In this document: positions 9,043 to 16,101 of the stretch, piece after piece
Position numbering within the stretch: the first letter of the stretch is position 1
Layout of the letters: each line of letters begins with the position of its first letter
Origin: Dyadobacter sp. CY261
Lineage (GTDB): Bacteria; Bacteroidota; Bacteroidia; Cytophagales; Spirosomataceae
Length of the DNA: 64,000 bases
Assembly (NCBI RefSeq): GCF_021440085.1
Contig: NZ_JAKCPW010000001.1
Span: forward strand, 62,001-126,000
Direction: 5' to 3'
The notes under the pieces: generated by a model
Seen by the model: the letters and a program-made list of their open reading frames with translations, nothing else
What the model was told of the DNA's origin: nothing
The model's database searches: none
Position numbers and translations under genes: made by a program

Positions 9043-9746
9043 TAGCTTCGGCGCTTAGTCCGCCCCAGGTACTCCTTGTGAAACGGGATCTCGCACCTTG
9101 GGCAAATCTTTTTGGTATGCGCCAGCCAATGCCTTTTCAAAGTGCCCTCCTTTTTCCATTCCAGAAAGTCAAATGCATAGTTCCGTGTCTCTTTTATCAT
9201 TTCTTTCAATTTCGCATCGGGAATTTCGGCGATCTTGCTTAGCGGGTGAATGCGGCAACGGAACAGCACCTCGTTTTTGATGATATTACCGCTTCCTGCG
9301 AAAATATTCTGGTCGAGTAAGGCGTCGCAGGCAAGCATTTTGGGGTTTTCTTTCAACTTCTTAAATGCGGCGGTCGACTGCCAGCTCTTGGACATAATAT
9401 CGGCCGACCAGTCGTAGAGCTCCTCGGCGGGCTTGTCGAACAGCTTAATGGATGACGTATAAAAATTCAGTTCGTGTTTATCGAATATCAGGCTTAACAT
9501 CGGTTTGGTCTTTTTCTGGTCATCGATCAGGTAAGAGCCGAAAAGCATGAAATGAATGCGGACGGTAAAGTCCTTGAAGCAGATCAGGAAATGTTTTCCC
9601 CACGACCTGAAATCCGTTACCTTTTGGTTAATGAGGCTGTCTTTATCGATTTTGGCATTGCCTTCGACATGGCGGACAGGCTTACCTTTCAAACCCAGAT
9701 CTTCAATGGCTTCCCTTAAAATAACAATAGATGGTCCTTCGGGCAT
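9009..9746 (-). CDS. Fpg/Nei-family DNA glycosylase
   Basis: 245 residues starting MPEGPSIV. The N-terminal Pro2-Glu3 are the catalytic residues of the Fpg/Nei family, and the EGP form is typical of endonuclease VIII (Nei) rather than Fpg (PELPEVE). The segment QNIFAGSGNIIKNEVLF is the helix-two-turn-helix DNA-binding motif, and the C-terminus has a CxxC-x18-CxxC zinc finger. These enzymes remove oxidised bases and cut the abasic strand. The gene converges on the SGNH gene with a 34-bp overlap. Which oxidised bases are preferred cannot be told from sequence alone. Confidence 0.93.
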   Translation of the reverse strand: MPEGPSIVILREAIEDLGLKGKPVRHVEGNAKIDKDSLINQKVTDFRSWGKHFLICFKDFTVRIHFMLFGSYLIDDQKKTKPMLSLIFDKHELNFYTSSIKLFDKPAEELYDWSADIMSKSWQSTAAFKKLKENPKMLACDALLDQNIFAGSGNIIKNEVLFRCRIHPLSKIAEIPDAKLKEMIKETRNYAFDFLEWKKEGTLKRHWLAHTKKICPRCEIPFHKEYLGRTKRRSYYCESCQRLYD

Positions 9747-9779
9747 AGTGATGTTTTTCGATCGCTTGCTCTAAAAAAT

Positions 9780-9858
9780 GTGCCAGAGGAGGAAGTGAGA
9801 AAAGGACAAAGGTCACTCCATCCTCCCTTTCCTCCATCCTCCCATCGTCCTCTGGCAC
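9780..9858. repeat. Long hairpin element with pyrimidine-rich loop
   Basis: GTGCCAGAGGA (9780-9790) is a perfect 11-bp inverted repeat of TCCTCTGGCAC (9848-9858). The region between is purine-rich on the left and holds tandem CTCCATCCTCC units on the right. It lies in the divergent gap between the glycosylase and a 69-codon gene, and its right half resembles the hairpin at 5420-5463. This suggests a dispersed intergenic repeat family. Confidence 0.55.
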
Positions 9859-9896
9859 TATTCTTGATACAACGTTAAAAACCAAAAAACACCATC

Positions 9897-10106
9897 ATGC
9901 GGAATTTCATGATTACCGTTGCCTCTGCTTCCGGGGAGAATATACTGACGTTTGAACGTCACCTTATCGAATCGGAAACCTACCCAAGCCGGTCTTATGT
10001 CATCAACGTTATCAATCGCGGAGGGCCGGAGCAACCACGAGGAGAGGTGATTTCGATCGTCGAGCTGTCGGAACAGGATGTGCGAGAATATGAGGGCGTC
10101 GAATAA
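9897..10106 (+). CDS. Small hypothetical protein (69 aa)
   Basis: 69 residues, acidic and soluble, with no signal peptide or membrane segment. An alternative ATG at 9909 would remove four residues. The pattern alternates strands (FMITVASAS, SYVINVINRG, EVISIVELS) and ends in an acidic helix, consistent with a small beta-rich fold. I do not recognise the family. It lies alone between the glycosylase (divergent) and the exporter (66 bp downstream, same strand). Codon use looks like the neighbours, which supports a real gene. Confidence 0.65.
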   Translation: MRNFMITVASASGENILTFERHLIESETYPSRSYVINVINRGGPEQPRGEVISIVELSEQDVREYEGVE

Positions 10107-10171
10107 CGTGAGACGCTGGGGCGGCCGGAACGACTACGTAAACCTAACTTTTCATATCTGACACCTATTCT

Positions 10172-11335
10172 ATGGGACTAATTTTTAAAAGTCGCAAACA
10201 TCAACCCGCCGCTGAGCAGCCCGAATGGCTCATGGCGCGCGATAGTTTTCCTTTTTATATCAAAGCCCCGATGGTAGTCATCGGACTCTATCTGTTCTTT
10301 TACATCCTCAATTTGTTGCAGGAGATCATTGTTCCGTTCGCATTCGCCGGACTGATTTCTATTCTGCTGAATCCAATCTATAACCGCTTTCAGAAATGGA
10401 AATTCAATAAGATCTTAGCCATCGTTATGACGATCTTTATCGCCATTCTTGTGGTGGCAGGGATCACGTTTTTCCTGTCGTCGCAGATCGCCCAGTTCGG
10501 TGATATGATTCCCCAACTGGAAAAAAAGACGATGAAACTGCTCGATAATTTACAGGTATGGCTGTCGTCCGCTTTTGGTATTTCGACGGAAAAGCAGATG
10601 AGCATGCTCGACGAAGCAGTCAACAACAGCAAGACGTATGTGGGTAAGACGGTCAATACTCTTTTCGGTATCATTAGCTACTTTATCCTGATACCGCTTT
10701 ACGTCTTCCTTCTGTTATTTTATAAGCCATTGATACTCAATTTTATATTTGAGGTTTTCGACGAAGATAATTCCGAGCAGGTAGCCGAAATTTTGCAGGA
10801 AACCAAAGGTGCTGTGCAAAGCTATATTGTGGGTTTGATGATTGAAACGTCGATTATAGCTACGCTGAACTCCATTGCATTACTCATTCTTGGCGTGCAA
10901 TATGCGGTACTATTGGGTGTGATAGGCGCTATTTTGAACCTTATTCCCTACATCGGCGGCATTATCGCCATCGCATTGCCGGTGCTGATATCGTTTATTA
11001 CTAAAGAAGGGTATACTACACCGTTGCTGATCATCGCCTCTTACACGGTGATCCAGTTTTTGGACAATAATATCATTGTACCACGTGTGGTATCGTCGAA
11101 AGTGTCAGTCAACGCGTTGATTTCCATTTTGGTAGTGCTGCTCGGAGGCACATTGTGGGGCGTGAGCGGGATGTTCCTCTCGATTCCTTTTGTAGCCGTG
11201 CTGAAAATTATTTTCGACCGTATCGATGAACTGAAACCTTGGGGCAAGCTGCTGGGTGATAGCATGCCAGAGGATCCGCCAGAGAAGGTCGTGAATCCAC
11301 GCGAGGCAGAAGAAAAACAGCAAACCTTATTCTAA
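10172..11335 (+). CDS. AI-2E family transporter (PerM/TqsA-like)
   Basis: 387 residues with the AI-2E transporter layout: two N-terminal membrane segments (about 30-90), a soluble loop, then a C-terminal bundle containing GVIGAILNLIPYIGGIIA, and the QFLDNNIIVPRVVSSKVSVNAL segment that marks the family. Members have been linked to export of autoinducer-2 or to sodium/proton antiport; the substrate here is unknown. It ends in a hairpin terminator shared with the convergent ScyD-like gene. The short charged C-terminal tail is typical. Confidence 0.93.
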   Translation: MGLIFKSRKHQPAAEQPEWLMARDSFPFYIKAPMVVIGLYLFFYILNLLQEIIVPFAFAGLISILLNPIYNRFQKWKFNKILAIVMTIFIAILVVAGITFFLSSQIAQFGDMIPQLEKKTMKLLDNLQVWLSSAFGISTEKQMSMLDEAVNNSKTYVGKTVNTLFGIISYFILIPLYVFLLLFYKPLILNFIFEVFDEDNSEQVAEILQETKGAVQSYIVGLMIETSIIATLNSIALLILGVQYAVLLGVIGAILNLIPYIGGIIAIALPVLISFITKEGYTTPLLIIASYTVIQFLDNNIIVPRVVSSKVSVNALISILVVLLGGTLWGVSGMFLSIPFVAVLKIIFDRIDELKPWGKLLGDSMPEDPPEKVVNPREAEEKQQTLF

Positions 11336-11339
11336 AACG

Positions 11340-11377
11340 AAACCGGCAGGCATTCATAAGTGAATACCTGCCGGTTT
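11340..11377. terminator. Bidirectional terminator between convergent genes
   Basis: A 17-bp stem (11340-11356 with 11361-11377, one G-T pair) with a 4-nt loop. It sits 5 bp after the transporter stop and 20 bp from the end of the ScyD-like gene. On the minus strand the stem is followed by TCGTTTTAG, on the plus strand by a weaker T-rich tail. Confidence 0.8.
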
Positions 11378-11396
11378 GCATTTGATGTATTTCAAA

Positions 11397-12410
11397 TCAG
11401 TAATCCAATCTTTTGATAGTACCGTCACCGAGGCTAAGCACGTAGAATGTGCGGTCGCCGTGGCGTTTGATGTCGGTTGGCCTGTCGAGCCCGCTCAGCA
11501 GTACCGTGCCATCTTCGTTGAGAATCGAACCGGTACCTGGCTTGAAGCCGGGAGGGTTGCCCGGACCGCCCGGAGGCATTACGAAGTCGGCGTAGTGGAG
11601 CAGGAGCGGCTTGCCATTAACGGTCAGTGTCAGGTGTGTAAGGGTTGTGAAGCCCGATTTGTACGGCACCAAAGCACCACTGGTATTAACCTTATAGACG
11701 TTTGCCGATCCTGGCGAGAATGGGAAGCCAGTCAGGCTGCTCAGAATGAAATGGCTTCCGTCGAATACAATGCCGGTAGGAACTGGGTCCCTGCCTGGGC
11801 CAACCGGTGGGAAAGTAGCGAACAGATCAAGTACATGGGTGTCTTTGTCGCGTTTGATGATGGCATTAGCTCCTGCGTCAACGATGTAAAGGTGTCCGTC
11901 CGGCCCTTTTGTCATCGCGAAAGCGTTGGAATTGTTGTCGAATGTTAGATTCTTGGTCACCACATACGCCTTGATGTTCTCAGTCGCCAGGTGATCCTTA
12001 TGAAGTGGCAGGCTGCCTGCAAGCAGATCGGCCACATTGATAGTATATAGCAGCCCTTCCACACCATGCAGCAGGTAAAGGGTACCGTTATCGTAGTACA
12101 AATGGCTGATACCTTCCACATTACCTTGGTTGACCACGGATTTAAAGTTGGTAACAACCGTTGTTTTGACACCTTGGGGTGAGATCATCACCAGTGCACC
12201 ATCGTCGGCACCGGTACCTCCTTCGGTAACCCAGAACCTGCCCTGGTCATCGGCAACGAGGCCAATGGGTGCGCGCAAGCCACTGGCAAACGGGGAAATC
12301 GAAAATTGAGTGGGTTCAGGGATCGGCTCGGCGTGGTCGGTACACGCATCCATGACTACCATGGCTACCATGAGGGTGAATGCAAGTAGGGAGAGGAAAT
12401 GCTTTTTCAT
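11397..12410 (-). CDS. ScyD/ScyE-family secreted beta-propeller protein
   Basis: 337 residues from the ATG at 12410; the open frame extends 33 codons further upstream, but only from 12410 does a signal peptide (MKKHFLSLLAFTLMVAMVV) begin the protein. Cys23 follows in a weak lipobox (MDAC), so it may be a lipoprotein. The mature protein shows SMP-30/NHL-like propeller repeats (SGLRAPIGLVADDQGRFWVT, TKGPDGHLYIVDAGANAIIK). ScyD/ScyE proteins were named from the cyanobacterial scytonemin cluster, but the family is widespread and mostly of unknown function. No scytonemin genes are present here. Confidence 0.82.
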   Translation of the reverse strand: MKKHFLSLLAFTLMVAMVVMDACTDHAEPIPEPTQFSISPFASGLRAPIGLVADDQGRFWVTEGGTGADDGALVMISPQGVKTTVVTNFKSVVNQGNVEGISHLYYDNGTLYLLHGVEGLLYTINVADLLAGSLPLHKDHLATENIKAYVVTKNLTFDNNSNAFAMTKGPDGHLYIVDAGANAIIKRDKDTHVLDLFATFPPVGPGRDPVPTGIVFDGSHFILSSLTGFPFSPGSANVYKVNTSGALVPYKSGFTTLTHLTLTVNGKPLLLHYADFVMPPGGPGNPPGFKPGTGSILNEDGTVLLSGLDRPTDIKRHGDRTFYVLSLGDGTIKRLDY

Positions 12411-12537
12411 TGCGGTTGAGTTAGAGTGGAATAGATGTGAAACGAATCTTGGAGAACTGTGGGCAAAAGTAAAGCTTTGCGATTCTCTACTATTGTACAA
12501 AAGCGTCATTACCAGTGCAATTGATTAACCGGTAAAG

Positions 12538-12593
12538 TTTGTGACCCGATTCTTTTTTTTATCATTAAAACTTGATTTTTTGCAGGTCACAAA
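12538..12593. promoter_or_regulatory. Spaced inverted repeat upstream of methyltransferase
   Basis: TTTGTGACC (12538-12546) and GGTCACAAA (12585-12593) form a perfect 9-bp inverted repeat with a 38-bp spacer that holds a T-run and an A/T-rich stretch. It ends 15 bp before the methyltransferase ATG. It could be two operator half-sites or a leader hairpin. Confidence 0.4.
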
Positions 12594-12608
12594 TTCACCA
12601 CCAAAACT

Positions 12609-13187
12609 ATGAACCAGGACATCCGGCAGCGATTACCGGCCGCTTACCTTTCTATCGACGAAGCCACCAAAGCTTCCGGTTTCACAATGGCTTCTGACAT
12701 CGACACCTGCTCGCTGCTCAAAACCCTGGCAGCCTCCAAGCGCGGCGGTAGGTTCCTCGAACTCGGGACAGGCACTGGTCTTTCAACGTCATGGATCCTT
12801 GATGGTATGGACGCGCATTCCACGCTCGTATCCATCGATAACGATGCCCGCTTTCTCGAAATCGCGCAGAGTCAGCTCGGCGGCGACTCGCGCCTCAGCC
12901 TTGTGCATACTGATGGCGAAGCCTGGGTGAATGCAAACCTCAATGAGAAATACGACTATATTTTTGCCGATACCTGGCACGGCAAATACCTTTTGCTGGA
13001 TGAAGTGCTCAACATGCTCAATCCCGGCGCATTCTACATAATCGACGACATGCTCCCGCAACCCAACTGGCCCGAAGGGCACGACCTGAAAGCATTAAAA
13101 CTGATCGACGACCTCGACAGTCGTACGGACCTCACCGTGACCAAACAGGTATGGGCTACGGGTATTATCCTGGCTGTGAAAGTTTAA
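12609..13187 (+). CDS. Class I SAM-dependent O-methyltransferase-like protein
   Basis: 192 residues. The SAM-binding motif I is clear: RFLELGTGTGLSTSWIL (about residues 40-56), followed by the acidic strand LVSIDNDARFLEIA and the YDYIFADTW segment. These match the caffeoyl-CoA/catechol O-methyltransferase-like branch (Methyltransf_24). Such enzymes methylate small hydroxylated molecules; the substrate here is not evident. It is a single-gene unit, with an inverted repeat upstream and a strong terminator downstream. The protein is shorter than typical catechol methyltransferases by about 20 residues, mainly at the N-terminus. Confidence 0.85.
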   Translation: MNQDIRQRLPAAYLSIDEATKASGFTMASDIDTCSLLKTLAASKRGGRFLELGTGTGLSTSWILDGMDAHSTLVSIDNDARFLEIAQSQLGGDSRLSLVHTDGEAWVNANLNEKYDYIFADTWHGKYLLLDEVLNMLNPGAFYIIDDMLPQPNWPEGHDLKALKLIDDLDSRTDLTVTKQVWATGIILAVKV

Positions 13188-13216
13188 GCGACCCCAGGAT
13201 CGCCATTAATTTTCCA

Positions 13217-13259
13217 AAACCACCCTCTGGCACATTCGGAGGGTGGTTTGTTACTTTTT
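13217..13259 (+). terminator. Intrinsic terminator after methyltransferase
   Basis: AAACCACCCTC (13217-13227) pairs with GAGGGTGGTTT (13239-13249) over an 11-nt loop, followed by GTTACTTTTTG. It lies 30 bp after the methyltransferase stop. Confidence 0.85.
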
Positions 13260-13296
13260 GTGGTTCTGATAGGAGTAAATAAAGGGTTTGCTCGGC

Positions 13297-13325
13297 TTGG
13301 ATTTAATAATTGTAATATAATATTG
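13297..13325 (+). promoter_or_regulatory. Possible promoter of the formaldehyde dehydrogenase gene
   Basis: TTG at 13297-13299 and TAATATTG at 13318-13325 are separated by 18 bp. This approximates the Bacteroidota -33/-7 pattern (TTG, then TAnnTTTG) with one mismatch in the -7 box. The start codon is 43 bp further on. Confidence 0.35.
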
Positions 13326-13367
13326 TAATCATCGAAGATTTAGTACTAACCCTTAAATCTTAGCTTT

Positions 13368-14555
13368 ATGTGCCAGAACCATGGAGTGGCTTACATTAAA
13401 CCGGGCGAAGTGGAAATTCAGGAAATTGAATATCCCAAACTGGCCCTCGGCGACCGCAAGTGCGAGCACGGTGTCATCCTTAAAATCGTTTCCACCAACA
13501 TTTGCGGCAGCGATCAGCACATGGTCCGCGGGCGCACTACGGCACCTGCCGGGCTCGTGCTCGGGCATGAAATCACCGGCATTGTGATCGAAGCCGGCCG
13601 GGATGTGGAATTCATTCAAGTCGGGGATCTCGTATCGGTGCCATTCAACATTGCCTGCGGGCGTTGCCGCAACTGCAAGGAAGGCAAAACCGGCATTTGC
13701 CTCAATGTAAACCCCTCACGCCCGGGCGCTGCGTATGGCTACGTGGACATGGGCGGCTGGGTAGGCGGCCAAGCCGAGTATGTAATGGTACCTTATGCCG
13801 ATTTTAACCTCCTCAAATTCCCCGACAAGGACCAGGGAATGGCTTACATCAAAGACCTCACGCTACTTTCCGACATTTTCCCGACCGGTTATCACGGTGC
13901 CGTCACTGCCGGAGTAGGACCGGGCTCTATCGTATACGTGGCAGGTGCAGGACCTGTGGGCCTCGCCTGCGCAGCTTCCTGCCATTTGCTTGGGGCCGCC
14001 GTTGTGATCGTCGGCGACATGATCCCCGAACGCCTCGCCCAAGCCGCGAGCTTCGGCTGCGAAGTGATCGACCTCACCAAAGACACGCCCCTGGAACAAG
14101 CCATCGCCGAAATCATCGGCGTTCCCGAAGTAGACTGCTTCGTGGATTGCGTCGGCTTCGAAGCCCGCGGCCACGGCGCGCAAGCCGTCGAAGAGCGTCC
14201 CGCCACCGTGTTGAATACTGCGATGGCCGTCACCCGAGCCGGCGGGGCCATTGGTATCCCGGGCCTGTACGTTACAGGAGACCCCGGCGCAAAAGACAAC
14301 GCTGCCAAGGAAGGCAGCCTGAGCATCCGCATCGGGCTGGGCTGGGCCAAGTCGCACTCATTCTACACGGGCCAATGCCCGGTAATGAAATACCATCGGA
14401 ACCTGATGAATGCGATCCTCTACGACAAGATCAAGATTGCCAAGGCCGTGAATGTGGAGGTGATTACCCTACAGGACGCCCCAAGAGGGTATAGGGATTT
14501 TGATAAGGGCGCGGCTAAAAAATTTGTGATTGATCCGCACGGGATGATTGTGTGA
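13368..14555 (+). CDS. fdhA: Formaldehyde dehydrogenase, glutathione-independent
   Basis: 395 residues, starting MCQNHGVAYIKPGEVEI in the same manner as Pseudomonas FdhA. It is a zinc-dependent medium-chain dehydrogenase. Catalytic-zinc ligands are visible at Cys46 (NICGSDQHM) and His67-Glu68 (GHE), and structural-zinc cysteines at 97, 100, 103 and 111. The Rossmann motif is GAGPVGLACAA. The family oxidises formaldehyde to formate with tightly bound NAD, without glutathione; close relatives act as dismutases. Here the role is probably formaldehyde or aldehyde detoxification. It is a single-gene unit with its own terminator. Confidence 0.93.
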   Translation: MCQNHGVAYIKPGEVEIQEIEYPKLALGDRKCEHGVILKIVSTNICGSDQHMVRGRTTAPAGLVLGHEITGIVIEAGRDVEFIQVGDLVSVPFNIACGRCRNCKEGKTGICLNVNPSRPGAAYGYVDMGGWVGGQAEYVMVPYADFNLLKFPDKDQGMAYIKDLTLLSDIFPTGYHGAVTAGVGPGSIVYVAGAGPVGLACAASCHLLGAAVVIVGDMIPERLAQAASFGCEVIDLTKDTPLEQAIAEIIGVPEVDCFVDCVGFEARGHGAQAVEERPATVLNTAMAVTRAGGAIGIPGLYVTGDPGAKDNAAKEGSLSIRIGLGWAKSHSFYTGQCPVMKYHRNLMNAILYDKIKIAKAVNVEVITLQDAPRGYRDFDKGAAKKFVIDPHGMIV

Positions 14556-14570
14556 CGAGATTTTTAATGC

Positions 14571-14607
14571 GAATGGCAGCCGGTAACAGGCTGCCATTCT
14601 TCATTTT
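14571..14607 (+). terminator. Intrinsic terminator after fdhA
   Basis: GAATGGCAGCC (14571-14581) pairs with GGCTGCCATTC (14589-14599) over a 7-nt loop, followed by TTCATTTTTG. It starts 15 bp after the fdhA stop. Confidence 0.88.
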
Positions 14608-14638
14608 TGCAGTTGCTCTCTGATAATCTGTAACGCTT

Positions 14639-14929
14639 TCACTCAAAATGCTCCTCGACATTAGCTAGGATTTCACAATCGCAGTAACCTCCTTTCTCAG
14701 CCAGCCATTCTAAAACGGAATTAGTGTTGGTTATTCCATTGTCTTCAAGGAATTTCTTGCTTAATGTGTTTTGATTGTCGCATTCCTGTTTGTTCAACTT
14801 CTCATCCAGGTAATCAAAAAGCTCCCGAAACTCGGTTCGGGTCATGGGGAGACTATTTTCAAATGCGTCTCGTGCTTTTTGGCGGAAATCGTTTTTAAGC
14901 TGTTTGCGAATTTCGTTTTCTTTGTTCAT
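14639..14929 (-). CDS. DUF2695 domain protein
   Basis: 96 residues from the ATG at 14929; the open frame extends 16 codons upstream, but the stretch MNKENEIRKQLKNDFRQK is the natural beginning. The segment MTRTEFRELFDYLDEKL and the ending VLEWLAEKGGYCDCEILANVEE are characteristic of DUF2695, a family of small cytoplasmic proteins of unknown function. The CDCE motif near the end could bind a metal, which is inference. It stands alone, convergent with fdhA. Confidence 0.85.
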   Translation of the reverse strand: MNKENEIRKQLKNDFRQKARDAFENSLPMTRTEFRELFDYLDEKLNKQECDNQNTLSKKFLEDNGITNTNSVLEWLAEKGGYCDCEILANVEEHFE

Positions 14930-15045
14930 TTCAATGTATTGATAAGCTTGCTGGGTAGTTAGTGGGCCAGTCCGCATGCTGAAGCCTGCGGCTGCATGGC
15001 TGCGTAGTCACAGCTTGCTAGCACGGAATTGTTGGATTATCTTCC

Positions 15046-15942
15046 TTAAACCCACTGAAACGGATCCCCGGACGCCACGTGCGTCACCTTCAATCCGCCA
15101 ATCTTAGGCTGCAACCACTCCACAAAATACTCCATCCCCGGTTCCTCGCTCACGGCGTGGCCTAGTACGATCAATGCCATTTTTGAGCCCAGCAACCGCC
15201 CATCGCGTGCGTATTCGACACCTTCCCATTCGGGTGTTTCTCCTACGATGAGTACGTCGGGTTTTTCGGCTACCGCTACCGATACCTGCCGTTGGCCACC
15301 GGCTGCGCCGGGCATGATGGCGAGCTTGGAACATGGCTGACTCAGGTCGCCGACGACGCGGAGTTTTTGGATGCCGAGCTTGGTTTTGAGATGCTTCACC
15401 AGGTCGCCCAATGTGGTGGAGGGGATGGTTAATGCGGCAGTTTCATTTTTGTAGTACTGCGTCCAGCCCGCTTTTTTGACCACGCCGTAACGGATCGCGT
15501 CGGGTTTCAGCGAATGGCAATAGTCGTGGAAGCGCCAGAGGGCGATTTTGTGTTTTTCGAGCAATGCCTGCTTCTTTTTGACGACTTCGTTGCCTTTCAC
15601 CCATTCCGGATCGTCGCGGTGATTATAGAAGGTCGGCTCGTGGGCGATAATGAAGTTGGCTTTCAGTTTCACGGCTTGTTCGATCACGTTTACCGTGGCG
15701 AACATAGTCGTGATAATGCCGGTTACGGTCTGGTCGGGGCTACCTGATTTGATGGTGTCGACGGTGTCCGGGATCGGTTTCAGGTTACCTTCTTTGAGAA
15801 TCAGGTCGATGATCTGCTGGACCGTGTATGCCTTGGGCGCGGAGCCGAATAGCATATCCGGGGTTAGAAAGGTAAATGCAGTGGCGGATAATGCGGCCTG
15901 GTTGAGGAAGCGGCGGCGCGTAGTTTGGTTAGGTGTTATCAT
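15046..15942 (-). CDS. NIF3-like protein with a twin-arginine signal
   Basis: 298 residues. The N-terminus (TTRRRFLNQAALSATAFTFL) has a twin-arginine signal pattern, so the protein is probably exported folded. The mature part resembles the NIF3/DUF34 family: TVTGIITTMFATVNVIEQAV, then NFIIAHEPTFYNH (the usual HHP metal site reads HEP), and late GHAVSEEPGMEYF supplying the second His and Glu of the dinuclear metal site. Cytoplasmic NIF3 is linked to nucleotide or metal-cofactor metabolism; an exported version is unusual. The gene is preceded on its own strand by a 10-bp-phased repeat array (16023-16082) and then the permease gene. Confidence 0.85.
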   Translation of the reverse strand: MITPNQTTRRRFLNQAALSATAFTFLTPDMLFGSAPKAYTVQQIIDLILKEGNLKPIPDTVDTIKSGSPDQTVTGIITTMFATVNVIEQAVKLKANFIIAHEPTFYNHRDDPEWVKGNEVVKKKQALLEKHKIALWRFHDYCHSLKPDAIRYGVVKKAGWTQYYKNETAALTIPSTTLGDLVKHLKTKLGIQKLRVVGDLSQPCSKLAIMPGAAGGQRQVSVAVAEKPDVLIVGETPEWEGVEYARDGRLLGSKMALIVLGHAVSEEPGMEYFVEWLQPKIGGLKVTHVASGDPFQWV

Positions 15943-16022
15943 GTGTGGTCGGGTTTGGTCAGGTAAATAACGGTCGGCTTAGAATATTTTAAATTAAGAT
16001 CTCTCCCAATATAAAACATTAA

Positions 16023-16082
16023 TGACTATTCCTGACTACGCCAGATCACACATGACAATACTTGACAACACCTGACAATACT
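16023..16082. repeat. Six decamer units in 10-bp phase
   Basis: Units start at 16023, 16033, 16043, 16053, 16063 and 16073. Five of the six begin TGAC, and the last three read TGACAATACT, TGACAACACC, TGACAATACT. The array lies between the end of the permease gene and the start of the NIF3-like gene. Confidence 0.7.
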
Positions 16083-16101
16083 GGCCACTTTTAAGCGCCC
16101 G

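Noticed and set aside
11376..11948. 190-codon frame opposite the ScyD-like gene
   Set aside because: It overlaps the shared terminator and a gene with clear propeller repeats; no protein-like features.
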